A program made the position numbers and the translations under genes. A DNA stretch of 64,000 nucleotides, from NCBI RefSeq assembly GCF_016613475.2, contig NZ_CP071517.1, positions 2,852,001-2,916,000 on the forward strand, given 5' to 3'. Of the stretch, positions 28,478 to 37,587 are shown in pieces. The DNA comes from Lysobacter arenosi. Its GTDB lineage: Bacteria > Pseudomonadota > Gammaproteobacteria > Xanthomonadales > Xanthomonadaceae. Below the pieces are notes generated by a model. That model saw only the letters and a list, made by a program, of their open reading frames with translations. It made no database searches and was not told where the DNA came from. Position 1 is the first letter of the stretch, and each line of letters begins with the position of its first letter.

Positions 28478-28810
28478 TGTTTTGGTCTCTTGTTCCGGCG
28501 CATTCGCGCGATTCGCACCGGCGGAAATGCCGGGTTGAGTTGGTAAAAGCAGAAAGTGTGCCAACCGTCGCAAAACGGCTTCGCTGACGTGAAATCGATG
28601 TTAAGACCGCCAGATTTGACAAAGCTGAACGAGATTCGCATCACACTTCTGAGCGGCTTTAGTCAAAAGTGACAATCGACGTCACCTTGTGTCCTCATAA
28701 TTCATGAACAGGCGATTTCCCCCCTGAAACATCAATTCGGGACGTTGTCGCTTGCCCCCGACCCGGCCGACGGCCAAGATTCGGACCCAGCGACAGGGGA
28801 ACCGCACCGC
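28478..28810. other. Divergent intergenic region between pilus operon and lipoprotein gene
   Basis: 333 bases without a gene, lower in G+C than the surroundings (for example 28590-28740). It holds the sigma-54 element for the pilus operon (28547-28563) and must also carry the promoter of the lipoprotein gene. Upstream of the sigma-54 element the sequence has space for enhancer-binding-protein sites, but no clear palindrome was found. No further open frame of interest. Confidence 0.7.
28547..28563 (-). promoter_or_regulatory. Sigma-54 (RpoN) promoter of the pilus operon
   Basis: On the minus strand TGGCACACTTTCTGCTT matches the consensus TGGCAC-N5-TTGCW. GG (28562-28561) and GC (28550-28549) are exactly ten bases apart, as required for -24/-12. 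The predicted transcription start is near 28537, about 60 bases upstream of the pilin ATG. Confidence 0.75.
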
Positions 28811-29707
28811 ATGCCATCGATCCAACGCGCCACTGCCGCGCTGCTCCTGGTTGCCGCGGTGGCGGTGGCCGGCTGCGAGCGCGCGCCGGCGCCGGCAGCG
28901 GCGCCCACCCCGACCGAGCCGGCCCAGGCGGTCGAGCAGTTGATCGAGGACCTGCGCCGCAACGACTTCGCCGCCTATGCCCGCCACTCGGTGCCGCCGG
29001 CCCTGCACGCCAGGCTCGACCTGGCCTGGAACGAAGGCCGCACCCGCTGGCCGCTGACCGAACTGCCGCTGGACGATCGCCTGCCCGCCTTCATCTCGGC
29101 CCTCGCCGCACCCGGTGCCGAGAAGCAGTTGCTGACCACCTACAACCGCCAGTTCTCCGGTGCCGGTGCCGAGTTGCGTTCGGCCGCCTCGACCCTTGGC
29201 CTGTTCGCCACCCAGTACCTGCGCAAGGAAGGCGACTACAGCGCCGACGAGCGTGCCCACTACGCGCAGCTGGTCGCGGCCTTGAGCCGGTGGGGCCAGA
29301 AGGCACCGCTGGGCGACCCGCAGCGTGCGCGGCGGACGATCCCGCAACTGGTCGCCGCGGCGCGGCAGACCGGACTGGCCGGGGGCCCCGACACCTTCCG
29401 GCAGCTCGGCATGCAGCGCAGCCTGGAGCGGTTCGGCCCGTTCTTCGCCCGTTTCAAGCAGGTGCTCGTCACCTACGGACTGGACGTCGACGCCGACCTG
29501 GCCAGCGCCCGGGCGACCCTGGTCGAACGCGACGGCGACCGCGGCCGGGTGCGCCTGGACTACACACTGGCCGGGCAGAAGATCGAGGCGCATCTTGCCG
29601 TCGAACGCCATGAAGGCCACTGGTACCTGAGCGACGCGCTGCGCCATGCCGAGACCCAGGCAAGCGCGCCGGCGGCGCCGCAACCGGCGGCCCAGCCGAC
29701 GCGCTGA
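28811..29707 (+). CDS. Lipoprotein of unknown function
   Basis: 298 residues. The signal peptide ends VAVAGC, so Cys22 is the lipidation site. A Pro/Ala linker follows, then a mainly helical domain (about 40-275) beginning AQAVEQLIEDLRRNDFAAYARHSV, a pattern seen in proteins that resemble DUF4878/NTF2-like lipoproteins, and ending in a Pro/Ala/Gln-rich tail. No catalytic motif is visible. The gene ends 26 bases before plsB and may be cotranscribed. The start at 28811 is chosen because the 22 upstream residues do not continue the signal peptide. Confidence 0.75.
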   Translation: MPSIQRATAALLLVAAVAVAGCERAPAPAAAPTPTEPAQAVEQLIEDLRRNDFAAYARHSVPPALHARLDLAWNEGRTRWPLTELPLDDRLPAFISALAAPGAEKQLLTTYNRQFSGAGAELRSAASTLGLFATQYLRKEGDYSADERAHYAQLVAALSRWGQKAPLGDPQRARRTIPQLVAAARQTGLAGGPDTFRQLGMQRSLERFGPFFARFKQVLVTYGLDVDADLASARATLVERDGDRGRVRLDYTLAGQKIEAHLAVERHEGHWYLSDALRHAETQASAPAAPQPAAQPTR

Positions 29708-29733
29708 ACGCGACTTCGACAGCGATAGGCATA

Positions 29734-32556
29734 ATGCCCGCGATGCCGAATCAGACTCCCCTGCCATTCCCGGAACCCGCCAAGGACGCGTCGGCCACCG
29801 ACGCGACGCCTGCAGGCGCATCCGAAACCGTGCCCGAAGCCGCTGCTGAAGCGACAGGCGAAACTGCACCCGAAGCCGCGATCGACGACGCGCCGGAAGC
29901 CCCCGTGCCGCCCGTCGCCGAACCGGATCCGGCCCAGCCCGAGCTGCCCATTCCTGCCGTCCCCGCCGTCGCGGCCGCCGCCTCGTCCGTGCGCCCCGAG
30001 CGCCGTCGTTCGGCCGGCACGCCGCGCCGTCCGTGGTGGGCCAAGCTGCTCGGCCGCCTGATGGCGCCGTGGGTGCAGCTGACCATCGAGCCGCGCAACC
30101 CGACCGCCGAGATTCCCGAGGAGTGGAGCGGCCGCCCGGTCTGCTACGTGCTCGAGGACTATGGCCTGAGCAACGCCCTGATCCTCGAGCGCGCCTGCCG
30201 CGAATCCGGCCTGCCCTCGCCGCTGCAACCGCTGCCGGGCGATCCGCTGCGCCGCAAGCGTGCCTACCTCGCGCTGTCGCGCCGCAACGTCAACACGCTG
30301 GCGCAGCTGCAGGCGCTGGCCGGCACCGCCGAGCCGACCACCAAGAGCCATTCCAGCTCGCTGGCGCGCCTGCTCGATGCGCACCGCAGCGATCCGACGC
30401 TCGACGTGCAGCTGGTGCCGGTGTCGATCTTCGTCGGCCGCGCGCCGGACAAGAACAGCGGCTGGTTCTCGGTGCTGTTCTCGGAAAACTGGACCCTGGT
30501 CGGCCGCTTCCGCCGCCTGCTGGCCATTGCCCTCAACGGCCGCGACACCCTGGTCCGCTTCGCCCCGCCGATCGGCCTGCGTTCGATCGTCGACGAAGGC
30601 CTGCCGGCCGAGCGCACGGTGCGCAAGCTCTCGCGCGTGCTGCGCGCGCACTTCCGCCGCATCCGCGCGGCCGTGATCGGCCCGGACCTGTCGACCCGGC
30701 GCCTGCTGGTCGACCAGGTGCTGACCTCGACCACGGTGCGCGAGGCCATCGCCGACCAGGCGCGCCGCGACAACTCCAAGCTCGCCGACGCCTGGAAGAA
30801 GGCGCACACCTACGCCTACGAGATCGCCGCTGACTACTCGCACCCGGTCGTGCGCTCGGTCAGCTTCCTGCTGGCGCCGGTGTGGAACCGCATCTACCGC
30901 GGCGTGCTGGTGCACCACCTCGACCAGCTCAAGGACGATGCGCCCGGCCATGAAGTGGTCTACGTGCCCTGCCACCGCAGCCACATGGACTACCTGCTTC
31001 TGAGCTACCTGCTGTACACGCGCGGCATCGTGCCGCCGCACATCGTGGCCGGCATCAACCTCAACCTGCCGGTGGTCGGCACGCTGCTGCGCAAGGGCGG
31101 CGCGTTCTTCATCCGCCGCAGCATCCGTGGCAGCGCGCTGTACTCGGCGGTGCTTGGCGAGTACGTGGCGCAGCTGGTGTCGGGTGGCTATTCGATCGAG
31201 TACTTCGTCGAAGGTGGTCGCTCGCGCACCGGCCGGCTGCTGCAGCCCAAGGGCGGCATGGTGGCGATGACGCTGCGCGCGTTCCTGCGCCAGCCCACGC
31301 GCCCGGTGCTGTTCCAGCCGGTGTACATCGGCTACGAGAAGCTGATGGAAGGCACCAGCTACCTCGACGAACTGTCGGGCAAGCCGAAGGAAAAGGAATC
31401 GATCTGGGCGCTGCTGTGGGGCATCCCGAAGGTGCTGCGCAGCAACTACGGCCAGGTGGTGGTGAACTTCGGTGAGCCCATCCGCCTCAATGACGTGCTC
31501 GCCGAGCACGCACCCGACTGGGACGGCAAGCCGGTCGGCGAGGACGAGAAGCCGGCATGGCTGTCCGGCGCCGTCGACGCGCTGGCCGACCAGATCCAGG
31601 TCAACGTCAACCGCGCCGCCGACGTCAATCCGATCAACCTGCTCGCGCTGGCGCTGCTGTCGACGCCCAAGCACGCGATGGGCGAAGCCGACCTGCTCGC
31701 GCAGATCACGCTGAGCAAGACGCTGCTGGCTACGCTGCCGTATTCCGACCGCGTCACCGTCACGCCGCATTCGCCGCAGGAAATCGTCGCCCACGGCGAG
31801 GAGATCAATGTCCTCAGTCGTACCGCGCATCCGCTCGGCGACGTGCTGGGTGTCAGCGGCGACAACGCGGTGCTGCTGAGCTACTTCCGCAACAACGTGC
31901 TGCACCTGTTCACCGCGGCGTCGTGGATCGCCTGCTGCTTCCAGAACAACCGCCGCATGAGCCAGGCCGGCGTGCTGCGCCTGGGCCGAAATGTGTATCC
32001 CTTCCTGCAGGCCGAGCTGTTCCTGCCGTGGAGCGAGGACGAATTCTCGCAACGCCTGTCCGACACCATCGAGGTGTTCATCCGCGAAGGCCTGCTCGAA
32101 CGCATCAACGAGGAAGAAGGCGGCATTCTCGCCCGCAATGCCGGCCAGACCGACGAGGTGTTCCGCCTGCGCGCGATCGGCCACTCGCTGCAACAGGCCT
32201 TCGAGCGCTACTACATCGCCATTTCGGTGCTGGTGAAGAATGGTGCGGGCACGCTCACCGCCTCCCAGCTTGAAAGCATGTGCCAGCTGGCGGCGCAGCG
32301 CTTGTCGCTGTTGTACGCACCGGCGGCGCCGGAGTTCTTCGACAAGACCCTGTTCCGCGGCTTCATCCAGAAGCTGCGCGAAATGAAGCTGGTGTGGCCG
32401 GACGAGAACGGCAAGCTGGCCTTCGATGCGCGACTGGATGCGTGGGCCAAGGACGCCAAGGTCATCCTCGGCCGCGAACTGCGCCACACCATCGAGAAGA
32501 TCAGCCCGGAAACGGCCAAGGCCGAACCGGTCGCGGAAATCACCCCGCCAGCCTGA
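29734..32556 (+). CDS. plsB: Glycerol-3-phosphate 1-O-acyltransferase
   Basis: 940 residues; E. coli PlsB has 807. The first 95 or so residues are an Ala/Pro/Glu-rich low-complexity extension. The enzyme transfers an acyl chain to the sn-1 position of glycerol 3-phosphate at the inner membrane, the first step of phospholipid synthesis. The HX4D motif (HRSHMD, His414) and downstream blocks GGAFFIRR and FVEGGRSRTGR (about 490-500) are intact. An in-frame ATG at 29743 is an alternative start. It lies 26 bases after the lipoprotein gene and converges with the next gene at ten bases. Confidence 0.95.
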   Translation: MPAMPNQTPLPFPEPAKDASATDATPAGASETVPEAAAEATGETAPEAAIDDAPEAPVPPVAEPDPAQPELPIPAVPAVAAAASSVRPERRRSAGTPRRPWWAKLLGRLMAPWVQLTIEPRNPTAEIPEEWSGRPVCYVLEDYGLSNALILERACRESGLPSPLQPLPGDPLRRKRAYLALSRRNVNTLAQLQALAGTAEPTTKSHSSSLARLLDAHRSDPTLDVQLVPVSIFVGRAPDKNSGWFSVLFSENWTLVGRFRRLLAIALNGRDTLVRFAPPIGLRSIVDEGLPAERTVRKLSRVLRAHFRRIRAAVIGPDLSTRRLLVDQVLTSTTVREAIADQARRDNSKLADAWKKAHTYAYEIAADYSHPVVRSVSFLLAPVWNRIYRGVLVHHLDQLKDDAPGHEVVYVPCHRSHMDYLLLSYLLYTRGIVPPHIVAGINLNLPVVGTLLRKGGAFFIRRSIRGSALYSAVLGEYVAQLVSGGYSIEYFVEGGRSRTGRLLQPKGGMVAMTLRAFLRQPTRPVLFQPVYIGYEKLMEGTSYLDELSGKPKEKESIWALLWGIPKVLRSNYGQVVVNFGEPIRLNDVLAEHAPDWDGKPVGEDEKPAWLSGAVDALADQIQVNVNRAADVNPINLLALALLSTPKHAMGEADLLAQITLSKTLLATLPYSDRVTVTPHSPQEIVAHGEEINVLSRTAHPLGDVLGVSGDNAVLLSYFRNNVLHLFTAASWIACCFQNNRRMSQAGVLRLGRNVYPFLQAELFLPWSEDEFSQRLSDTIEVFIREGLLERINEEEGGILARNAGQTDEVFRLRAIGHSLQQAFERYYIAISVLVKNGAGTLTASQLESMCQLAAQRLSLLYAPAAPEFFDKTLFRGFIQKLREMKLVWPDENGKLAFDARLDAWAKDAKVILGRELRHTIEKISPETAKAEPVAEITPPA

Positions 32557-32566
32557 GCCTGGGCGG

Positions 32567-33247
32567 TCAGAGCCCCTGCGGACCCTGCAGGGCAGCCTGG
32601 ACGATGCGGCGATACAACGTCGCCGCATGCCAGGCGCCGTCGCACAGCGCGCGCCGCTGCGCGCCTTCGTCCGCCTGTTGCCACAGCCAGCGCCAGTCGC
32701 AGCCGTCGTCGGCGGCCAGCAGGCGGTGCAGCAGGTAGGTGCAGCCACGCACCGGCAGGAACGAGCGTTCGAGCACGGCCACCAAAGCCTGGCGGGCCAT
32801 GCCGCCGGTGACGGCTTCATGCAGCGCGATCGCACCAAGCACGCGATAAGGACGCTGGCGACGGTGGCGCTCGACGAAATCGCGCCAGGGCTCGGCCGCC
32901 ACCGGCGCGATGGCGACGATGCCGTCGGTGCGGCGCACGTCCGCCGCGGCCATCCGTTCCCAGTCGCGCATCTTCTGGGTGCGTTCGCCGGCCCATTGCC
33001 GAAGGGCCGGTGTGGACAGGGCCGGCGCCATCGATTCCAGGACGAAGGCGCCGGTCCTGCACAGCGCGTTCTCGGCCGCCAGCCAGCGCAGGTAGCTGTC
33101 GCGATCCAGGCCGTCGCCACCGATCAGCAGGGCAAGGTCGTCGGCGAGGTCGTGCTGGGCGGTCTGGATGGCCTCCTGCCAGCGCAGCGCGGCGGCGTGG
33201 TCGCCGAAGTGTGCCTGCCCGCGGCTTCGCCTGGATCCGGTTTGCAT
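32567..33247 (-). CDS. Helical protein of unknown function
   Basis: 226 residues from the ATG at 33247. It is predicted mainly alpha-helical. There are repeated His, Trp and Asp/Glu residues (RWQEAIQTAQHDL, SYLRWLAAENALCR, LHEAVTGG, LLHRLL, DWRWLWQQ), which recall the TenA or haem-oxygenase-like fold, but no diagnostic metal-binding motif is certain. It is arranged convergent to plsB and divergent from the winged-helix kinase gene. No function is assigned. Confidence 0.6.
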   Translation of the reverse strand: MQTGSRRSRGQAHFGDHAAALRWQEAIQTAQHDLADDLALLIGGDGLDRDSYLRWLAAENALCRTGAFVLESMAPALSTPALRQWAGERTQKMRDWERMAAADVRRTDGIVAIAPVAAEPWRDFVERHRRQRPYRVLGAIALHEAVTGGMARQALVAVLERSFLPVRGCTYLLHRLLAADDGCDWRWLWQQADEGAQRRALCDGAWHAATLYRRIVQAALQGPQGL

Positions 33248-33481
33248 GGCGTCCCCCCGAGGCCGATGCTCGATCGATGCCGACGCGGACGGTGGCCCGC
33301 GGCGATTGGTCCGGCATCGTGCCGGGGCCGGGCGACGCGAATCCTTGCCCGGTCCTGAAGAGTTCTGAAAGCTTGTGAATCGCCGGCGCCGATTTGTGAT
33401 CGTGCGTGCCGCCGGGCCGGCCCGCCCCTTGCCGGCCGCGCGGCCACTTGCCAAAGTGCAGCTTCCGCGACGGAGGGGGCC

Positions 33482-36247
33482 GTGGCCGAGTCGCCGTCAT
33501 CACTGAACATGTCGCCATCGCCAGGCATCTGGCGGTACGGCGAAGTCGTGCTCGACGAGCGCATTGCCGCGGTCCGGGCCGGCGCGGCCGAGGTCGAGCT
33601 CGACCGCAGCAGCTACGACGTGCTGCTGGCGCTGCTTCGCCACGCCGGCGAGGTGGTGACCAAGGACGAACTGCTCGAGTCCGGCTGGCCGGGGCGCGTG
33701 GTGTCGGAGAACTCGCTGGTCAAGGCGATCGGCCGACTGCGCCAGGCCCTGGGCGAGGACGGCACGGCGATCCGCGTCGTCCATGGCTACGGCTACCGGC
33801 TGGCGGCGGCGGTTCGGTTCGAGGCGGTCGCCGTGGAGAAGGTGCACGCCCACCCGCACGAAGCCGAGCGCCTGCGCGATGGCGACCGTCTGCCGCACCG
33901 TCCGGGCTGGCGCCTGGTGCAACGACTGGGCGAAGGCAGTGCCGGCGTCATCTGCCTGGCCCGCTCCGACAGCGGCGATACCCGCGCGATCAAACTGGCG
34001 ACCAGCGAGAGCGGTCTGCGCAGCCTCAAGCGCGAGATCGCGCTGGCACGCTACATCCAGGCGGTGCGCGCCGACCTGCCGGCCGTGGCGCCGGTGCTGG
34101 GCTGGAACCTCGCGCAGCCGCCGTTCTTCCTGGAGATGCCGTACTACCCGCACGGCCACCTGCGCGACTGGGCGCAGGCGCAGGGCGGGCTGGGCGCACT
34201 GTCGTTCCAGCAGCGGCTGTCGCTGTGCGTGCAACTGTGCGAAGCGGTGGCCGCGCTCCACGAGATCGGCATCCTGCACAAGGACCTCAAGCCGGAGAAT
34301 CTCTATCCGGTCGCCGACGACCAGGCACCGGGCGGTTGGCGCATCGTCCTCGCCGACCTCGGCGCCGGCGAAGCCGCACTGGCGCCGCAGCTCGCCGAAC
34401 TCGGCCTGACCTACAGCCTCGTCGACGGCACCCATTCGCTGTCGTCCGCGCAAGCCGGCAGCCTGCTCTACATCGCGCCGGAAGTGATCGCCGGCGAAAT
34501 GCCGACCCAGAGCAGCGACGTCTATGCATTGGGCGTGCTGCTGTACCAGCTGCTGGTCGGCGACCTGCGCCGTTCGCTGGCACCGGGCTGGGAGGCCGCG
34601 CTCGACGATCCGCTGCTGTGCGAGGACATCGCCCAGGCCGCGGCGCTGGATCCCAGGCAGCGCGTGCTCGATCCGCGCATGCTCGCCACGCGCCTGCGCA
34701 CGCTCGACCAGCGCCATGACGAGCGCGACCAGGAACTTCGCAGGCGCGATGAAGACGAGCGCCGCGCGCGTCGCCGGGCCAGCGAGCGCACTCGCCTGCG
34801 CATGTGGGCGGCGGTCACCGCCGCGCTGCTGGTGGGCCTGGTCGCGACCACGGCGATGTCGGTGCGCGCCGATCGCGCGCGCCTGCTCGCCGAGGAAAAC
34901 GCCCGGCAACGACAGGCGGTGCTCGACTTCGTCACCAGCGACGTGCTGGCACAGGCTGATCCGTATTCCGGGAAGGGTGACTCCGGCAAACCCACGGGCG
35001 GCAACCAGGTCAGCGTTCGCGACGCCGTCGATCGCGCCGCGGCGCAGGTCGACCAGCGTTTCGCCGACGATCCGGCGGCGGCGGCGACCGTCCATGCGCT
35101 GGTCGCCAATGTCTTCTTCGGCCAGGACCGGCACGCGCTGGCGATCGGTCATTACCGCCAGGCCCGCGCGCTTTACCGGGGCCTGGGTGCCGACCAGCTG
35201 CCGGCACTGATCCGGGTCGAGACCGGGCTGTGCGACGTGCAGCGCATCGCCAACGATCTGGCAGCAGCGGAGGAAGCCTGCGCTTCGGCACTTCGCTTGA
35301 GCGAGGAAGCGCCAGCGCAACGTCCGTTCGCGAGCCTGAAGATGGGCCAGCTGCGCACCGAGCAGGGCCGCTACCGGCAGGCGCAGGCGATCCTGCAGCC
35401 ACTGCTGGCATCACAGGCGCTCAAGGACGATGCCAAGGCGCAGGGCGAGCTGTACTGGTCGCTGGGCCTGTGCGCGCGCGGCCTTGGCGAATACGGGCAG
35501 GCGCGCAAACATTTCGAGAACCTGCTCGCGCTGTACCGCAGCGCCGGCGAAACCACCACCTGGACGGCGTGGGCGTACAACTCGCTCGGCAGCGTGCTGG
35601 TGGAAACCGGCGATTACGACGCCGCCGAGCCACTCCTGCTCAATGCACGGCGCATCTTCGAGCAGACCCAGGGCGTCGGCCAGGTCGAGGCGCAGATGCC
35701 CAACATCTGGCGCACCGAGAGCCGCCTGCGTCGCGGCCAATGGCACGAAGCCCGCGCGCTGCTGCAATCCTTGCTGGACAGCTGGTCGGGGGCGCTCAAG
35801 CCCGATCACCCGCTGCCGCTGCGCGCGCAGGCCAACCTGGCGTGGGCCGAGGCCATGAGCGGCGATCGCGCCATCGCGCTGACGCGCCTGCAGGCGGCCA
35901 TGCGCGATCGCGCCCGCCTCTTCGACCAGCCCGGCGATCGCGTCGTGCCGCGCGTACTGCGCTGGGTTCGCGCCGCGCTGGCGCTGGACAGGCTCGACGA
36001 CGCCGCCACCCTGCTGGCGATCTACGACTCACGCGCCGACGAAGAGCTGCCCGCCGCCCATCCGTTGCGCGGCGAAGGTGATTGCCTGCGTGCGCAGCTG
36101 ACATTGCGCCAGCGCGATGTGGGCCAGGCCCGCGGCGAGGCAATCAGCTGCGACAGGATGCTGCGGACGTTCTATTCGCCGGCGCACCCGCTGGTGCGCG
36201 AATCGGCGTCACTGCTGCAGCGCCTGGACCAGGCCGATCGGGGCTGA
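33482..36247 (+). CDS. Winged-helix / Ser-Thr kinase / TPR transmembrane fusion protein
   Basis: 921 residues from a GTG, or 912 from the ATG at 33509. Residues about 16-110 form a PhoB/ToxR-type winged-helix DNA-binding domain (SYDVLLALLRHAGEVVTKDE, SENSLVKAIGRLRQAL, HGYGYRL). Residues about 143-400 form a Hanks-type kinase domain: LGEGSAGVICLA, Lys171 (AIKLA), HKDLKPEN (266-273, Lys instead of the HRD Arg), DLG (292-294), IAPEV and SDVYALGVLLYQLL. A membrane helix at about 441-462 separates these from a long TPR-like C-terminal region. It looks like a ToxR-like membrane regulator that carries its own kinase. Nothing indicates its target genes. Confidence 0.88.
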   Translation: MAESPSSLNMSPSPGIWRYGEVVLDERIAAVRAGAAEVELDRSSYDVLLALLRHAGEVVTKDELLESGWPGRVVSENSLVKAIGRLRQALGEDGTAIRVVHGYGYRLAAAVRFEAVAVEKVHAHPHEAERLRDGDRLPHRPGWRLVQRLGEGSAGVICLARSDSGDTRAIKLATSESGLRSLKREIALARYIQAVRADLPAVAPVLGWNLAQPPFFLEMPYYPHGHLRDWAQAQGGLGALSFQQRLSLCVQLCEAVAALHEIGILHKDLKPENLYPVADDQAPGGWRIVLADLGAGEAALAPQLAELGLTYSLVDGTHSLSSAQAGSLLYIAPEVIAGEMPTQSSDVYALGVLLYQLLVGDLRRSLAPGWEAALDDPLLCEDIAQAAALDPRQRVLDPRMLATRLRTLDQRHDERDQELRRRDEDERRARRRASERTRLRMWAAVTAALLVGLVATTAMSVRADRARLLAEENARQRQAVLDFVTSDVLAQADPYSGKGDSGKPTGGNQVSVRDAVDRAAAQVDQRFADDPAAAATVHALVANVFFGQDRHALAIGHYRQARALYRGLGADQLPALIRVETGLCDVQRIANDLAAAEEACASALRLSEEAPAQRPFASLKMGQLRTEQGRYRQAQAILQPLLASQALKDDAKAQGELYWSLGLCARGLGEYGQARKHFENLLALYRSAGETTTWTAWAYNSLGSVLVETGDYDAAEPLLLNARRIFEQTQGVGQVEAQMPNIWRTESRLRRGQWHEARALLQSLLDSWSGALKPDHPLPLRAQANLAWAEAMSGDRAIALTRLQAAMRDRARLFDQPGDRVVPRVLRWVRAALALDRLDDAATLLAIYDSRADEELPAAHPLRGEGDCLRAQLTLRQRDVGQARGEAISCDRMLRTFYSPAHPLVRESASLLQRLDQADRG

Positions 36248-36259
36248 AGCCCCTTCCGC

Positions 36260-36469
36260 TCAGGCCGGTTCGTCGGGGATCAACGCGCTTTCCAGCCGCG
36301 AGATGCAGTCCTTGAGCCACAACTTGCGCTTTTTCAGCCGCTTGACCGTCAACTCGTCGGCATCGGGTTCGCGCACCAGGCGCTCGATCGCCACGTCCAG
36401 GTCGCGGTGCTCCAGACGCAGCTCGGCGAGCTGGCGTGCGAGGACGGCGGGATCGTCGCTTTCGATCAT
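36260..36469 (-). CDS. YdcH-family small coiled-coil protein (DUF465)
   Basis: 69 residues forming two helices rich in Leu, Arg and Glu (LARQLAELRLEHRDLDVAIERL and VKRLKKRKLWLKDCISRLE), the DUF465 pattern. Small proteins of this family are common but uncharacterised. It is convergent with the kinase-fusion gene, 12 bases apart, and divergent from ttcA, with about 105 bases between the starts. Confidence 0.82.
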   Translation of the reverse strand: MIESDDPAVLARQLAELRLEHRDLDVAIERLVREPDADELTVKRLKKRKLWLKDCISRLESALIPDEPA

Positions 36470-36574
36470 CCGCGAAGCTTAACGCGCCGGCGTTGCAGGC
36501 GACACCGCGCGCTCCCGGCATAACCCTGCCGGCATAAGCCGTGCCTGTTGGACGCCCGGTAGAATGGGCGTCCG

Positions 36575-37477
36575 ATGAGCACCGTCCTGCCCCTTCCCGA
36601 ACCTGCACCCCACGTGCGCGCCGTCCAGCGCCGCGCGCACGAGAACAACAAGCTGGCCAAGCGCCTGCGCCACCAGGTCGGTCGCGCGATCGCCGATTTC
36701 GGCATGATCGAGGACGGCGACAAGGTCATGGTGTGCCTGTCCGGCGGCAAGGACAGCTACACGATGCTCGACATCCTGCTGCAGCTGCAGGCGAAGGCGC
36801 CGGTGAAGTTCGAGCTGGTCGCGGTCAACCTCGACCAGAAGCAGCCCGACTTCCCTGAACACGTGCTGCCGACGTACCTGGAGTCGATCGGCGTGCCGTA
36901 CCGGATCCTCGAGCAGGACACCTACTCGGTGGTCACGCGCGTGGTGCCGGAAGGCAAGACGATGTGTTCGCTATGCTCGCGCCTGCGCCGCGGGGCGCTG
37001 TACGCCCACGCCGCCGAGCACGGCTTCACCAAGATCGCCCTGGGCCACCATCGCGACGACCTGGTGTCGACGTTCTTCCTGAACCTGTTCTTCCACGCCA
37101 AGCTCGCCGGCATGCCGCCCAAGCTGTTGTCGGACGATGGCCAGCACGTGGTCATCCGCCCGCTGGCCTACGTGCGCGAGGACGACATCGAAGCCTACGC
37201 ACAGGCCCGGCAGTTCCCGATCATTCCCTGCAACCTGTGCGGCTCGCAGGAAAACCTGCAGCGCAAGCAGGTCAAGAAGATGATGGACGCGTGGGAGCGC
37301 GAGACGCCCGGGCGCATCGAAACCATCGCCCGGGCGCTGGGCAACCTGCGCCCGGCGCAGCTGGCGGATCCGAACCTGTTCGACTTCCTTTCGCTCGGCC
37401 GCCGCGGTGACGCGCCGCTGCCCGATGCGCGTGCATGGCTGGCGGGTGAACCGCAAGGCGAAGACACGCCGGCCTGA
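36575..37477 (+). CDS. ttcA: tRNA 2-thiocytidine synthetase
   Basis: 300 residues. It thiolates cytidine 32 of certain tRNAs. The PP-loop [10 protein letters not shown] (ATP pyrophosphatase) is near residue 55. The two iron-sulphur cysteine pairs are CSLC (in [11 protein letters not shown]) and CNLC (in [12 protein letters not shown]). Length and motifs agree with TtcA. It has its own upstream region and is followed after 110 bases by rdgC; a REP-like palindrome lies in that gap. Confidence 0.96.
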   Translation: MSTVLPLPEPAPHVRAVQRRAHENNKLAKRLRHQVGRAIADFGMIEDGDKVMVCLSGGKDSYTMLDILLQLQAKAPVKFELVAVNLDQKQPDFPEHVLPTYLESIGVPYRILEQDTYSVVTRVVPEGKTMCSLCSRLRRGALYAHAAEHGFTKIALGHHRDDLVSTFFLNLFFHAKLAGMPPKLLSDDGQHVVIRPLAYVREDDIEAYAQARQFPIIPCNLCGSQENLQRKQVKKMMDAWERETPGRIETIARALGNLRPAQLADPNLFDFLSLGRRGDAPLPDARAWLAGEPQGEDTPA

Positions 37478-37533
37478 TGCGTCTGCAACCTGTTACCGTC
37501 ATTGCCCAGCCTGCGCCATTCCCTCGAATCTTC

Positions 37534-37559
37534 GTCATTCCCGCGTTCGCGGGAGTGAC
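37534..37559. repeat. REP-like palindrome, copy 1
   Basis: A 12-bp stem (37534-37545 with 37548-37559, one G-T pair) surrounds only two loop bases, with sequence GTCATTCCCGCG on the left arm. It lies between ttcA and rdgC. The core resembles the palindrome at 39403-39422. Confidence 0.65.
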
Positions 37560-37587
37560 AGCTTGATCTCCCTTTTCAGGATTCTCG

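Noticed and set aside
29560..33120. Open frame of about 1186 codons on the minus strand across plsB
   Set aside because: Composition is typical of an antisense shadow, and plsB on the plus strand has clear motifs.
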